In this document: piece after piece, positions 17,101 through 25,364 of the stretch
How positions within the stretch are numbered: position 1 is the stretch's first letter
How the letters are laid out: each line of letters begins with the position of its first letter
Assembly (NCBI GenBank): GCA_002412765.1
Contig: DHVR01000061.1
Coordinates: 1-64,000 of the forward strand
Direction: 5' to 3'
Length of the DNA stretch: 64,000 nt
Source: Leptolinea sp. UBA5203
Lineage (GTDB): Bacteria > Chloroflexota > Anaerolineae > Anaerolineales > Anaerolineaceae
The notes under the pieces: generated by a model
The model's input: the letters and a program-made list of their open reading frames with translations, nothing else
Told to the model about the DNA's origin: nothing
The model's database searches: none
Made by a program: the position numbers and the translations under genes

Positions 17101-17754
17101 ATGACCGATATTATCAATAAGCAAACTTTGTCCGAACAAATCTATCAGATCCTGCGCAGTGATATTCTCAACCAGCAGATAAAGTGCGGGCAGAAGTTAA
17201 CGTTGCAATCCTTGAAGGATCGATTTAATGTGAGTCATACACCCATCCGGGATGCGCTGACCCGCTTGGTGGAGGATGACCTGGTGCTTTATTATTCCAA
17301 TGTGGGTATCACCGTGATCACTCTGACTGCACATGATGCCAGGGAGATTTTTCAACTCAGCGGGGATCTGGACTGCCTGGCCATGCGCTATTGTTTTGAC
17401 AGCCTGTTAAATGAAGCCTTAGGGGAAGAATTGGATGAGATTATGGCTTTGTCCACCAAGTCCCTGCAGAAAAAACAGTACACCCAATGGCGCGAACTAT
17501 CTGATCGATTTCATCTGGTTTTTTATAAATTCGCCAATAATACCCGCCTGGATCAGGCAGCCAGGAAGCTTCGCGCCCAAATTACTCTATTAAGTAATTT
17601 GTATCAATTGGAAAACAAGAATGTGGAAAAAATACAGGAAGATCACGAAGCCATTTACCAGGCCATAAAAATGTGTGATATTGAAAAAGCCATCCTATTG
17701 ATGCGCCAACATCTGGATAGGGACATGACTTTTGCCATCCAGGCTATTGGTTAA
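17101..17754 (+). CDS. GntR-family regulator, FadR/FCD type
   Basis: The 217-residue protein has an N-terminal GntR winged helix (about 8-75: LSEQIYQILRSDILNQQIKC, NVSHTPIRDALTRLVEDDLV) and a C-terminal all-helical FCD ligand domain. The latter ends with the DHEAIYQAI...MRQHLDRDM metal-binding helix. FCD regulators respond to small organic acids or amino-acid derivatives. It faces the M42 peptidase/ferredoxin/flavoprotein operon and is its natural regulator; a good palindrome lies in that operon's promoter. Start ATG 17101 sits directly after a possible leader peptide. Confidence 0.9.
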   Translation: MTDIINKQTLSEQIYQILRSDILNQQIKCGQKLTLQSLKDRFNVSHTPIRDALTRLVEDDLVLYYSNVGITVITLTAHDAREIFQLSGDLDCLAMRYCFDSLLNEALGEELDEIMALSTKSLQKKQYTQWRELSDRFHLVFYKFANNTRLDQAARKLRAQITLLSNLYQLENKNVEKIQEDHEAIYQAIKMCDIEKAILLMRQHLDRDMTFAIQAIG

Positions 17755-17781
17755 CAACCATCAGTTTCCCACCCGAAATAT

Positions 17782-17809
17782 AAAAAGAAGATCAGTCGCT
17801 TCTTTTTTT
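17782..17809 (+). terminator. Weak terminator after the GntR gene
   Basis: AAAAAGAAG (17782-17790) pairs with CTTCTTTTT (17799-17807) and runs into T residues. The stem is AT-rich and therefore weak, but its position 28 bases after the stop and its T-run fit. Confidence 0.5.
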
Positions 17810-17976
17810 ACACCTCTTCTTGATGGTTCCAAAATTACAATATTTTCCATAATAAACGTTCATTCCTCATCCGCACCTAAGTACCGTTTGATTAATCTTG
17901 TGCCTATGTTGATTTTACCTGTGGATGAATCATCCTTGTCTGATGGAACTTGGTTGAATCTTTAATCTGGGATTGC

Positions 17977-18984
17977 TTACCTCTCATCAAAGACGAATGT
18001 GCGGGCGGTGTATTTATCCACCAGTTCAATACCATTTTTAATGTCTTCAGTGGAGACAACAGAGGATTGACTATGCGGATAGCGGGTAATAATGGAAATG
18101 GCAGCCACACGTACCCCATAATGGGAACGGTTAATACTCGAACTATCCGTGCCGCCGCGATCCATCACATCCCGCTGATATTTAATGTTGTTATCTTGGC
18201 AGCAAGAGACCATTTCGTTAATCAAGGTTTCATCCAACATGGCAGAAGGATCCCCAAATTTGACGCCCACGCCTTGCCCAACGGCATTGCTGCCTTCCAA
18301 ATCTCCAGGGTAGAAATGATCCGGTGAAATATCAATAGATAGACCAATATCCGGCTTGATCCGTTCTGCGGTTACTTCAGCTCCGCGGCAGCCGACTTCT
18401 TCCTGAACGGTGAAGACATAATAGATATCATTGACCCGTTTGCCGTCATTTCGCTTCAGGGCTTTAATCAGCATATAGCATCCGACGCGATTATCAAAGG
18501 ATTTGGAACAAATACGGTTATTTTGCAGTTCGTGAAATGCGCCAATAAAGCCGCAGTAATCGCCTACTAAAACGTGCTTTTCTGTTTCGGCTTTGCTGGT
18601 GCAGCCGATATCGACGAACAATTTGCTGGTGTCGTTCTTGGATTCTTCCACCGGACCCACACAACCCACCACACCGACCGTACCATTTTGAAAGATGACT
18701 TTGTCGTTATATATGGAGGTTGTCCACACCCAGCCCACCTTGCACAAGCGGATGCGGCCGTCAGGTTCTATTTTGGTCACCTGAAAACCAATTTCATCCA
18801 TATGGGCGGCCAGCATGATTTTCTTCCCGCCGCCAGTGCCTTTCTTCAGCACGATCAGATTTCCCATACTGTCGGTGATCATTTCATCTGCAAAAGGAGC
18901 GACCTCGCGTTTGATGATCTCACGTACTTTTTTCTCGCGGCCGGCCACACCCCAGACCTGGGTCAATTCTTTTAACAGTTCCAT
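17977..18984 (-). CDS. M42-family metallo-aminopeptidase
   Basis: The 335-residue protein matches the M42 (FrvX/PepA/TET) family in length and metal ligands: His61 (AAHMDEIGF), Asp164 (KSFDNRVG), the catalytic pair Glu195-Glu196 (QEEVGCRGA), Asp218 (SIDIS) and His304 (RYPHS). These enzymes form large cytoplasmic tetrahedral complexes that remove N-terminal residues from short peptides. It is the last gene of a three-gene operon with a ferredoxin and a flavoprotein, separated by four bases from the ferredoxin. The linkage of a peptidase to a redox pair suggests that a peptide-like or acylated substrate is cleaved and then reduced or oxidised; this is inference. Confidence 0.92.
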   Translation of the reverse strand: MELLKELTQVWGVAGREKKVREIIKREVAPFADEMITDSMGNLIVLKKGTGGGKKIMLAAHMDEIGFQVTKIEPDGRIRLCKVGWVWTTSIYNDKVIFQNGTVGVVGCVGPVEESKNDTSKLFVDIGCTSKAETEKHVLVGDYCGFIGAFHELQNNRICSKSFDNRVGCYMLIKALKRNDGKRVNDIYYVFTVQEEVGCRGAEVTAERIKPDIGLSIDISPDHFYPGDLEGSNAVGQGVGVKFGDPSAMLDETLINEMVSCCQDNNIKYQRDVMDRGGTDSSSINRSHYGVRVAAISIITRYPHSQSSVVSTEDIKNGIELVDKYTARTFVFDER

Positions 18985-18988
18985 TAGT

Positions 18989-19279
18989 TTATTCCTCCGA
19001 ATTTTTCATCAAGCTGGCTTTTTCAACCCAGCGGGCTTGGTTCATGAGTGGATGATGCAATTTTATGGCCTCATGCGGACATTCCATTACACAGCTGCCG
19101 CAATACCAACATTCATCAGGGTAGGCTACTACCGGTGGCTTTCCTTTAACCTCATTTGGAATTAACAAGTCAATTTGACAGGCTTCCACACAGCGATTGC
19201 AGCCTATGCAGCGAGCTGCATCATAGGTGATTGGGCTGGCTGGTAGTACGGTTCGCACCACAAATTCTTTACTGTCCAT
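18989..19279 (-). CDS. Ferredoxin-like protein with two 4Fe-4S clusters
   Basis: The 96-residue protein has two CxxCxxCxxxC motifs: CIGCNRCVEAC (Cys24, 27, 30, 34) and CWYCGSCVMEC followed by Pro. It resembles the beta subunit of adenylylsulfate reductase and similar electron-transfer subunits that sit beside a flavoprotein. Start ATG 19279 overlaps the end of the upstream flavoprotein gene by 11 bases, indicating translational coupling and a likely complex. It would pass electrons to or from the FAD subunit in the cytoplasm. Confidence 0.88.
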   Translation of the reverse strand: MDSKEFVVRTVLPASPITYDAARCIGCNRCVEACQIDLLIPNEVKGKPPVVAYPDECWYCGSCVMECPHEAIKLHHPLMNQARWVEKASLMKNSEE

Positions 19280-21215
19280 TCTCCAACTCCTTGAGGTACC
19301 CGGCATTCAGTTTTTCATAATTAGATTTGAGATCACCGGCATAGTTCAATGGGATTTCACGGCTGACCACTTTTTTTCCATTGTGACGAACGGTTATGAA
19401 AGGTTTCTGTGCTTGACCATTATCATCCGAGCGATAGAACTCCAGTTTTTTGCATTCCGATTTACGCGCCAGACTAGCTTGCAGGATGATCTGGGACACG
19501 GTCAAGATATCAAATACCTCCAGCAGACGCATCAGTTCATGCGGGTTGGCAGCCGAGGTGTGGGGGACGATTTCCTGCTGATAACGTTCCAGTTGTTCAA
19601 TACCGGAGAGCAGTAATTCGTCGCATTTGATTTCTGAACAGTAATTTTGCATGGTTTTGGCAATGGCTTGGTTGAGTTCTTTCCATGTGGTGCCGCCTTT
19701 ATCCGCATGCTGGAGAGGGGCAAAGACCCGTTTGATTTCCGCATCAACCTGAGGCTGGTGGGGGAGAGTCAGTTCGCTTTTGTTTGCTGCATATTCTGCG
19801 GCGTAGCGGCCGGCATAGGAACCGGTGGCAGCTGCGTGACCGTAGCAATTGGAAGCAAACAAGGAATCCCCGCCTACAAACAAGCCGGATAAATTAGTTT
19901 GAAGCTTCCAGTCATTCATGAAACCACCTGGCAAACCGAAAAGCTGGCGTTCCTGGGGTAAAAATTCTGCACTCGTCCAACCCACGCCGTAACATTGCAA
20001 GACATGTTTGGTGGGATCAAACCCGGCTTCCGTATAATTTTTATATACCGGTACATTGGTTTTCCCTTCCTGGCCGACCATCAAGCCCCAGATGGCTTTC
20101 CGTTCCAGCTCAGGCATGGACGAAAGATCAGCATAGAAGGGAAGTTTATATCCCATTTGTTTTAGCGTTTCGTAAGGCAGCGTCTCCGGGCCATCATATG
20201 CATATTTTGCCTGCTCAATGGCGCCGCCTTTTAAGAAGTAATGTTGTCCCTGGGCAGGATAGAACCTGGATTTTACATCAGGGAGGATATTCCCATCCCG
20301 GTCTGCGTAGGGGATCTCCCGGCCAGTGGCATCCAACAGGCTGGCGGGATACCAGGTATTATGGTTGTTGCCAGTACTGTAAGGGGGGAAGGATCGCCCG
20401 GCGGAGGAAAACTCGGCCCGCACGGATTTTTCCATCATGTTAAATTCAGCGCCAACACGCCAGCCCATGGCATGCCCGTCCCCGATGCACTGCAGGGGGC
20501 GAAACTCGCACAAACCGGGATAGGCCGCTGAGAAGAGCCAGATGCGGGCCGGCCGGGACATGGCCATAACGCTGGCTTTTGCGGAGAGGACATAAAATTT
20601 CCCCGTACGGGTATTAAAGCCAGTTGCTCCAATACATTCAGCGCCATTTTCGCCGTCTTTGGTGAGCAGGGAGGTGACCATCACTCGATCCAGAATGGTG
20701 ACCCCCAGGCGTTTGAGTTCTTTTGCCATGGCGGGTTTAAAGGTCGTGCCCCAGATTCGAATGTTAAAGCGGTTTTTGTAGTCATACGCAAATAATAACT
20801 TGGTGGCTTCGTCGCGGAAATCGGCTCCCTTGAATTCGTCATCGGTGTCACGGATTTTGCCGCCCATCTTTTCAATGTCCAATAATCGATCCCAACCTTC
20901 ACGACATTCGATATAGTGAGAAATGCCATTGTTGTACCCGTCGTTGTCATCCAACATGGCAGAAACCAGTTCTTCTGCTGTAACGCCGGAGCAGGGGTTG
21001 GTGGCCGCAGATTCCCAATGGTCACATCCCGAACCGCCAGCTCCGCTGCGTTTCGTGGCACCTTTTTCCACCAGAACGACTTTTTGTCCTTTGCTTGCTG
21101 CGGCAATGGCCGCCATACAGCCGGCAATGCCACCACCTAAAACCAGCACATCGGCGGATAGATGTTCAATTTCTGAAACTTGGGATCGGTAAGGCCACTT
21201 CAATTCATTTTGCAC
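19269..21215 (-). CDS. FAD-binding oxidoreductase, fumarate reductase/AprA-like flavoprotein
   Basis: The 648-residue protein has an N-terminal dinucleotide fold (VLVLGGGIAGCMAAIAAASK then VLVEKG), a large substrate/capping region and the C-terminal FAD-binding stretch GLFVGGDSLFASNCYGHAAA. A helical tail of about 130 residues follows. This is the layout of fumarate reductase, aspartate oxidase and adenylylsulfate reductase alpha subunits. With the downstream two-cluster ferredoxin it forms an alpha-beta pair resembling AprAB, but no ATP sulfurylase or sulfate genes are nearby, so sulfate reduction is not supported. Translation starts at GTG 21215 after AAGGAAG. The substrate is unknown; the linked peptidase suggests an amino-acid derivative. 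Confidence 0.85.
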   Translation of the reverse strand: MQNELKWPYRSQVSEIEHLSADVLVLGGGIAGCMAAIAAASKGQKVVLVEKGATKRSGAGGSGCDHWESAATNPCSGVTAEELVSAMLDDNDGYNNGISHYIECREGWDRLLDIEKMGGKIRDTDDEFKGADFRDEATKLLFAYDYKNRFNIRIWGTTFKPAMAKELKRLGVTILDRVMVTSLLTKDGENGAECIGATGFNTRTGKFYVLSAKASVMAMSRPARIWLFSAAYPGLCEFRPLQCIGDGHAMGWRVGAEFNMMEKSVRAEFSSAGRSFPPYSTGNNHNTWYPASLLDATGREIPYADRDGNILPDVKSRFYPAQGQHYFLKGGAIEQAKYAYDGPETLPYETLKQMGYKLPFYADLSSMPELERKAIWGLMVGQEGKTNVPVYKNYTEAGFDPTKHVLQCYGVGWTSAEFLPQERQLFGLPGGFMNDWKLQTNLSGLFVGGDSLFASNCYGHAAATGSYAGRYAAEYAANKSELTLPHQPQVDAEIKRVFAPLQHADKGGTTWKELNQAIAKTMQNYCSEIKCDELLLSGIEQLERYQQEIVPHTSAANPHELMRLLEVFDILTVSQIILQASLARKSECKKLEFYRSDDNGQAQKPFITVRHNGKKVVSREIPLNYAGDLKSNYEKLNAGYLKELENGQ

Positions 21216-21302
21216 GATGCTTCCTTATCTTCCTGGAGTAAACAGGGATGGGTTCGATTTTGTAAAGCAAAAAAGTAATATTTACACTACACAATCTACT
21301 AT

Positions 21303-21331
21303 ATATTACCCAAATAATTTATATATTGCAA
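21303..21331 (-). promoter_or_regulatory. Promoter of the flavoprotein/ferredoxin/peptidase operon
   Basis: Read on the minus strand, TTGCAA (21331-21326) and TAATAT (21308-21303) are 17 bases apart. The -10 box lies 87 bases before the GTG start. The -35 box forms the centre of a palindrome, which suggests that a regulator blocks polymerase binding. Confidence 0.5.
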
Positions 21332-21337
21332 CATATA
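21320..21337. promoter_or_regulatory. Palindromic operator candidate over the -35 box
   Basis: TATATATTGCAACATATA is an 18-base palindrome with one mismatched pair. It overlaps the -35 element. The divergent GntR/FCD regulator at 17101-17754 is the obvious candidate to bind it, and FCD regulators use similar short AT-rich palindromes. Confidence 0.45.
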
Positions 21338-21373
21338 TAATATTGGTTTCGTGATTAATGTAGGAGGTTGGTC

Positions 21374-21407
21374 TTCACACGTTCACCAACTTATAGTTGG
21401 GTGTGAA
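21374..21407. other. Bulged hairpin in the intergenic region
   Basis: TTCACAC (21374-21380) and CCAAC (21386-21390) pair with GTTGG (21396-21400) and GTGTGAA (21401-21407). This gives 12 bp with a five-base bulge and a TTATA loop. There is no T-run. It may be part of a small RNA or a decayed repeat; nothing decides. Confidence 0.35.
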
Positions 21408-21841
21408 AACACACGCACCTATTCGATATCAAAACATTATTTGCCCAGGACTGGTCTTGTAGTGGGGATGAATTATTGGAGTGCATTTCCTCAACACAAA
21501 TGTGTTCATTACCTTTAGGGATTAAGAAGGAAAGTATATACATCTAAATTCTTTTACGTTTTTGTTCCATTATTTTGTAAATCACGAAGTATTTACCCAA
21601 AGGAAGCCATTATTTTGCATTTACAGTTGGGCGCGTGGTAACAGGTTTTCTACAAACCTACCTATTTGACCAGGTTGGGGCTCCCCCTGGGTTGGGGGTG
21701 AGGATATGAATAAAGAACTATCATACTGGAATACGTTGTTATGGAATGGATTCAAGCTCTTTATCATCGCCATGAAGCATATGGTGATTAAGCTGGAATA
21801 GATCGTGGATTCGTTGATTAGCCTATCATTGGAGATTGATA

Positions 21842-22462
21842 ATGAAAAAAAACCAAAAAATTCTTGGATTCTGTGTCTTGTTTGTGGCATTATTGGTGGT
21901 TACGGTCATCCTTCTGACGCCATGGATGGACCGCTGGGGCGCCACAGATGCTGAGCTAAACGCCGTTTTCCCTGGGGATGAACTTGTTCCTGCGCCGGCT
22001 AGTTTTGTAAATCATGCGGTTACGATTAATACCAGTCCTGAACAGATCTATCCCTGGTTGATCCAACTGGGTGCAGGGAAAGGCGGTTTTTATAGTTTTA
22101 CAGCCATTGAGAAGTTGATTAACTGTCCCATCACCAATGCAGATCGGATCCATGATGAATGGCAGGACTTACAGGTGGGCGATGTGGTAAAAATGTGCCC
22201 TAGCGAACCGGCTCCGCCGCCTTACCTGGTTGCCCAAATCCAACCCAACAAGGCATTGGTATTGGGTCACATGGAAAATGATGAATGGGTGGACCTCTGG
22301 CAGTTTGTTTTAGTCCCTCAACCGGACGGTTCAACTCGTTTTATTTTACGCACACGAACCATGATGACCGGAGGATTTTGGGATATTATTCACCCAGGTG
22401 TTTTTATCATGGAACGCGGTTTATTGCTGGGAGTAAAGCAACGCGTAGAAGCTTATCAATAG
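21842..22462 (+). CDS. Membrane-anchored SRPBCC-fold protein
   Basis: The 206-residue protein has one N-terminal transmembrane segment (about 7-27). A START/SRPBCC-like domain follows, with VTINTSPEQIYPWLIQLGAG, which resembles polyketide cyclase/dehydrase-like proteins, then a PYLVAQIQPNKALVLG strand pair and a C-terminal helix ending GVKQRVEAYQ. Such folds bind hydrophobic ligands; the ligand is unknown. Because one membrane segment precedes the domain, it probably lies outside or at the membrane. ATG 21842 follows GGAG by seven bases. The gene ends before a strong terminator. Confidence 0.75.
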   Translation: MKKNQKILGFCVLFVALLVVTVILLTPWMDRWGATDAELNAVFPGDELVPAPASFVNHAVTINTSPEQIYPWLIQLGAGKGGFYSFTAIEKLINCPITNADRIHDEWQDLQVGDVVKMCPSEPAPPPYLVAQIQPNKALVLGHMENDEWVDLWQFVLVPQPDGSTRFILRTRTMMTGGFWDIIHPGVFIMERGLLLGVKQRVEAYQ

Positions 22463-22518
22463 ATAACCACGCCAGGATTATACTCATTCCCCTTATAGGG
22501 ATTTAAGTAACCAACCTT

Positions 22519-22560
22519 AAACACAGAACCACCCTAAAGCGGGTGGTCCTGTGTTTTTTT
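22519..22560. terminator. Terminator between convergent genes
   Basis: AACACAG-A-ACCACCC (22520-22534) pairs with GGGTGGT-C-CTGTGTT (22541-22555) around a six-base loop, followed by a T-run. It serves the SRPBCC gene and may also stop the gene on the other strand. Confidence 0.88.
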
Positions 22561-22581
22561 CACCAAATCATCTATTATAAA

Positions 22582-24231
22582 TTATTCTACATTTACCGTT
22601 ACAGAAAGAGTACATAGGGACTTGGCACCCGCGACAATTGCCCAATTGGAGGTATAGGTACCATTGCTATCCGGGGCAACCATGTCCACAATAACGGTTC
22701 CACTCTCACCATTCTTAATCGTATTCTGGAGATCATAGGCAGCGTTATCATGCATTTTGGTACCACTGATGTATCTATAATCGACTGATCCCGCATTCCA
22801 ATCTGTGCCACTGGTGTTTTTGACAGTCCAGACTGCATCGAAACTATCATGGGTGCCTAATACGCTCCTGGGCCCATTGAAAGTTACTACACAGGTGGAT
22901 TCAACAGGTACAGCAGTAGCGGCTTTGGGAATTGTTGTGATGCCTACTCGAATGATCTGACCAAATCGCTCACCTTTGGCGTTTTCCATTTGCCAGTAAC
23001 CCTGATAAATATAGGGTGCCTGCGGAGCAACCAGGGTGACACCAACATCTGCTACAGCACCCGTCGCATAATTCCCTGGAATAGATACCCGTTCACCATT
23101 CATGCGTGCGGTGTCCGTGTTTCCATAGGCATACACCAGATGATAATCAGGCGTCCATGGGCAGGTTCCGGTGTTTTGTAACCGCCAAACCTTAACAAAC
23201 ACTTCGCCTGGTTTGAGCAAGGGCGGGTTTTTCATAGCATCATCCCCATAGGTTCCATCGCTTACAAATTTCATCCCATCCAAGCAAGCAGCGGGAACAG
23301 CCGTTGGAAACGGAGTGGAAGTAGAGATAGTGGGTGAATCGGGGGTTGGTAAAACTCCAACCATATCCCCCTGAACATATTTCTGAATGAGGCTCAGAAT
23401 AGTCCCATCGGTAAGCATGTCATCCATCACCCGATCAATTTCAAATTTTAACCTTGGTGTTCCAAGACGCATGGCCATGGCTAAATTTTGTTGATCCTCC
23501 CCTGTGCCAATGACTTGGAATCCGCTTTGAGTATTGTAGTAGCTGGCTGTTGCTTTACCAATCACGATCAAATCGATTCTGTTATCCTGCAAGTCCCTAA
23601 CGGCATCTTCTGCTTTCAAGTAGCTGAATAGTTGATTGGCAGGCACTACGCCGGTTTCAACCAGGGATTTTTGAACCCATGCTTCGTAGGTGGTCCCTCG
23701 TTGAACGCCAATTCTGAAATTAGAAAGTTGATCTACAGCCGTGATATCGGAGATGGTTGTGTCTTCTCTAGCCAAAATCGCAGTCTGATTGACGTAATAT
23801 ATGGGTGAGAAACTTAACTGGCTGGAGCGTTCTGGGGTGATCGAGATTGCCGCAACTGCAAGATCAATTTGATTGAGTTGGAGTGCACTCTGAAGACCTT
23901 CAAATGTAAAGTTCTGGATCTCGATCGGAATATCCAGCCGTGTGCTGAGTTCTTCAATCAAGGCGATATCATATCCCACGACTTCAAAATTTGGCCCAAC
24001 AGAGGCAAAGGGTGGATAGTCCCATGAAGTACCAACAATGATTTTGTTATCTTTGGTGATTCGTTCCCAGACATCATCGGTGAGGTCAGGAATATTGGTA
24101 GAAGTGGATACGATCAAGGGAGCCGTGGTTGGTTGGACCGTAAGTGATGGTGCAGGTGTAGAGAAACAGGCAGATAATGCCAGACTTAATATGGCTACGA
24201 TGGGGAAAATTCTCGAGATGATATTTTTCAT
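22582..24231 (-). CDS. Lipoprotein: family 3 solute-binding domain fused to two NBR1-like Ig domains
   Basis: The 549-residue protein starts with a lipoprotein signal ending LALSAC (Cys22). A type 3 amino-acid-binding domain follows, about residues 55-290: IIVGTSWDYPPFA, YDIALIEELSTRL, DLAVAAISITPERSSQLSFS. A short linker leads to two Ig-like domains of the NBR1-central type. The first, about 305-420, has WRLQNTGTCPWTPDYHLVY and VTLVAPQAPYIYQGYWQMEN; the second, about 430-549, has VWTVKNTSGTDWNAGSVDYR and VDMVAPDSNGTYTSNW. Normal family 3 binding proteins are about 260 residues and lack such tails. No permease or ATPase lies nearby, so it may be an orphan receptor or cell-surface binding protein. 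ATG 24231 follows GGAGG. Confidence 0.85.
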   Translation of the reverse strand: MKNIISRIFPIVAILSLALSACFSTPAPSLTVQPTTAPLIVSTSTNIPDLTDDVWERITKDNKIIVGTSWDYPPFASVGPNFEVVGYDIALIEELSTRLDIPIEIQNFTFEGLQSALQLNQIDLAVAAISITPERSSQLSFSPIYYVNQTAILAREDTTISDITAVDQLSNFRIGVQRGTTYEAWVQKSLVETGVVPANQLFSYLKAEDAVRDLQDNRIDLIVIGKATASYYNTQSGFQVIGTGEDQQNLAMAMRLGTPRLKFEIDRVMDDMLTDGTILSLIQKYVQGDMVGVLPTPDSPTISTSTPFPTAVPAACLDGMKFVSDGTYGDDAMKNPPLLKPGEVFVKVWRLQNTGTCPWTPDYHLVYAYGNTDTARMNGERVSIPGNYATGAVADVGVTLVAPQAPYIYQGYWQMENAKGERFGQIIRVGITTIPKAATAVPVESTCVVTFNGPRSVLGTHDSFDAVWTVKNTSGTDWNAGSVDYRYISGTKMHDNAAYDLQNTIKNGESGTVIVDMVAPDSNGTYTSNWAIVAGAKSLCTLSVTVNVE

Positions 24232-24697
24232 ATAATTACCTCCGTATAAACTTTGTTCAGTAACAAATTTTGAACCCGTGAGCAAGTAATTTGCTGCCAG
24301 GGTTAGAGATGAAAATGACCAGTAAGCATTAAATCCAATCCAGAACTTACTTTTGAGGACCAATGTGAAATGTTGTTTTCCACTAATGAAAACAACAGGA
24401 CAATTAAAAGCATATGGGATTCGAGCTATCAATGTCCCGAAAAAGACCTATCAAATATCTATTATTCTTAGTTCATGTAATCAGGATCCGAAAGTACTTT
24501 CTATGCAATATTTATTAATCCTGCCGTATTGAAGATAATTTTTGGGTTTTTTGATGAATTCGTTGGTTTCGCTCGATTTGTATAACCTATCCACTTGACC
24601 AGCTCAAAACTCTCCCCGTGAGGGGGGAGTTGTTGTTGAAAGAGGCCTATGATTATGGTATCGAATATGAGACACTTTTCCATGCTGCGAGGTTGAA
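24232..24697. other. Intergenic region with a GTGA-loop hairpin repeat
   Basis: About 465 bases between divergent genes. It holds the leader of the binding-protein fusion and, near 24584-24631, a diverged copy of the repeat seen at 21656 ending in a 10-bp hairpin. I see no gene in the rest. Confidence 0.5.
24608..24631. repeat. 10-bp hairpin with GTGA loop, part of a diverged intergenic repeat
   Basis: AACTCTCCCC (24608-24617) pairs fully with GGGGGGAGTT (24622-24631), counting one G-U pair, across a GTGA tetraloop. The preceding ACCTATCCACTTGACCAG (24584-24601) resembles ACCTACCTATTTGACCAG at 21657-21674, which also leads into a CTCCCCC/GGGG hairpin. Both copies lie shortly before small membrane-protein genes on the plus strand. 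Confidence 0.55.
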
Positions 24698-25069
24698 ATG
24701 CTGCGAATCAGTTTTGCGATAACATCCATTATTTTGATCCTAACCTGTATATTTTCTCCTTTGATGAAAATCAATCCCGGTTTGATATTAATAGGTGGTG
24801 AATATACTGTTCAAGCCGGAGAGACACGGCAGGGCGATGTTTACCTTCTCTTTGCGCGGATTAATGTTGCTGAAGGCGGAAAAGTATCCGGTACGATCCA
24901 GAGCATAGGCAGTGATCTTGAGGTGGACGGCTTAGTCACAGGTGAAATATTTTCCTATGGTGGTGAAGTAAAGATGAATCCATCCGCGCGGATTGAGGGT
25001 AGTATAAATACCACCGCATCCCTGCATGGTCTTCCGCAGTTGCCTTCGATTCTGATGGTTATCTCATGA
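24698..25069 (+). CDS. Bactofilin-like (polymer-forming) secreted or anchored protein
   Basis: The 123-residue protein has an N-terminal hydrophobic segment (about 4-22) and then a right-handed beta-helix type sequence with regularly spaced glycine and valine (VSGTIQSIGSDLEVDGLVTG, then GEVKMNPSARIEGSI). This pattern is typical of bactofilin/polymer-forming domains. Bactofilins normally are cytoplasmic; the membrane segment suggests anchoring or export. The protein is shorter than most family members and its final residues lose the repeat, so it could be a truncated copy. Start ATG has GCGAGG upstream. Confidence 0.55.
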   Translation: MLRISFAITSIILILTCIFSPLMKINPGLILIGGEYTVQAGETRQGDVYLLFARINVAEGGKVSGTIQSIGSDLEVDGLVTGEIFSYGGEVKMNPSARIEGSINTTASLHGLPQLPSILMVIS

Positions 25070-25364
25070 TGCAGGTTTCTCTTAAAAACCTGTTGTGGAG
25101 TACTTTTACGAGAGACTGGTTCTTCTTTTCCTCTAGAACAGGAAATGGATTTTGATCATCTGTAGATGGTTTTAAAATTTGGATGAATGATACCAAGGAT
25201 ATTTAGCCAAATTAATGATTTACCAGATGCATCTGCACAATGAGGATGCATCTAAACATATTAATAACCAACCTTATACTGCATCTTTCCTTCATAATGG
25301 GTTACCAAGTATTGATCGCTGGAGTGTGAAAGATACCGTAGGAAAAAAGGAAGCAAGTAAAAAA

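Larger units (their letters stand above)
21216..21841. other. AT-rich intergenic region
   Basis: About 625 bases without a convincing gene. From left to right it holds the leader and promoter of the flavoprotein operon, the palindrome at 21320-21337, a bulged hairpin at 21374-21407, an unassigned stretch, a repeat-like segment at 21656-21703 also seen near 24584, and the leader of the SRPBCC gene. Confidence 0.6.

Noticed and set aside
19269..21215. Assignment of the flavoprotein-ferredoxin pair as adenylylsulfate reductase AprAB
   Set aside because: No sulfate-activation or reduction genes accompany it and a peptidase is in the operon; only family-level resemblance is supported.
25215..25364. 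Longer N-terminus for the GNAT protein
   Set aside because: The 50 extra codons have no ribosome site or GNAT character; the downstream ATG is preferred, with some doubt.
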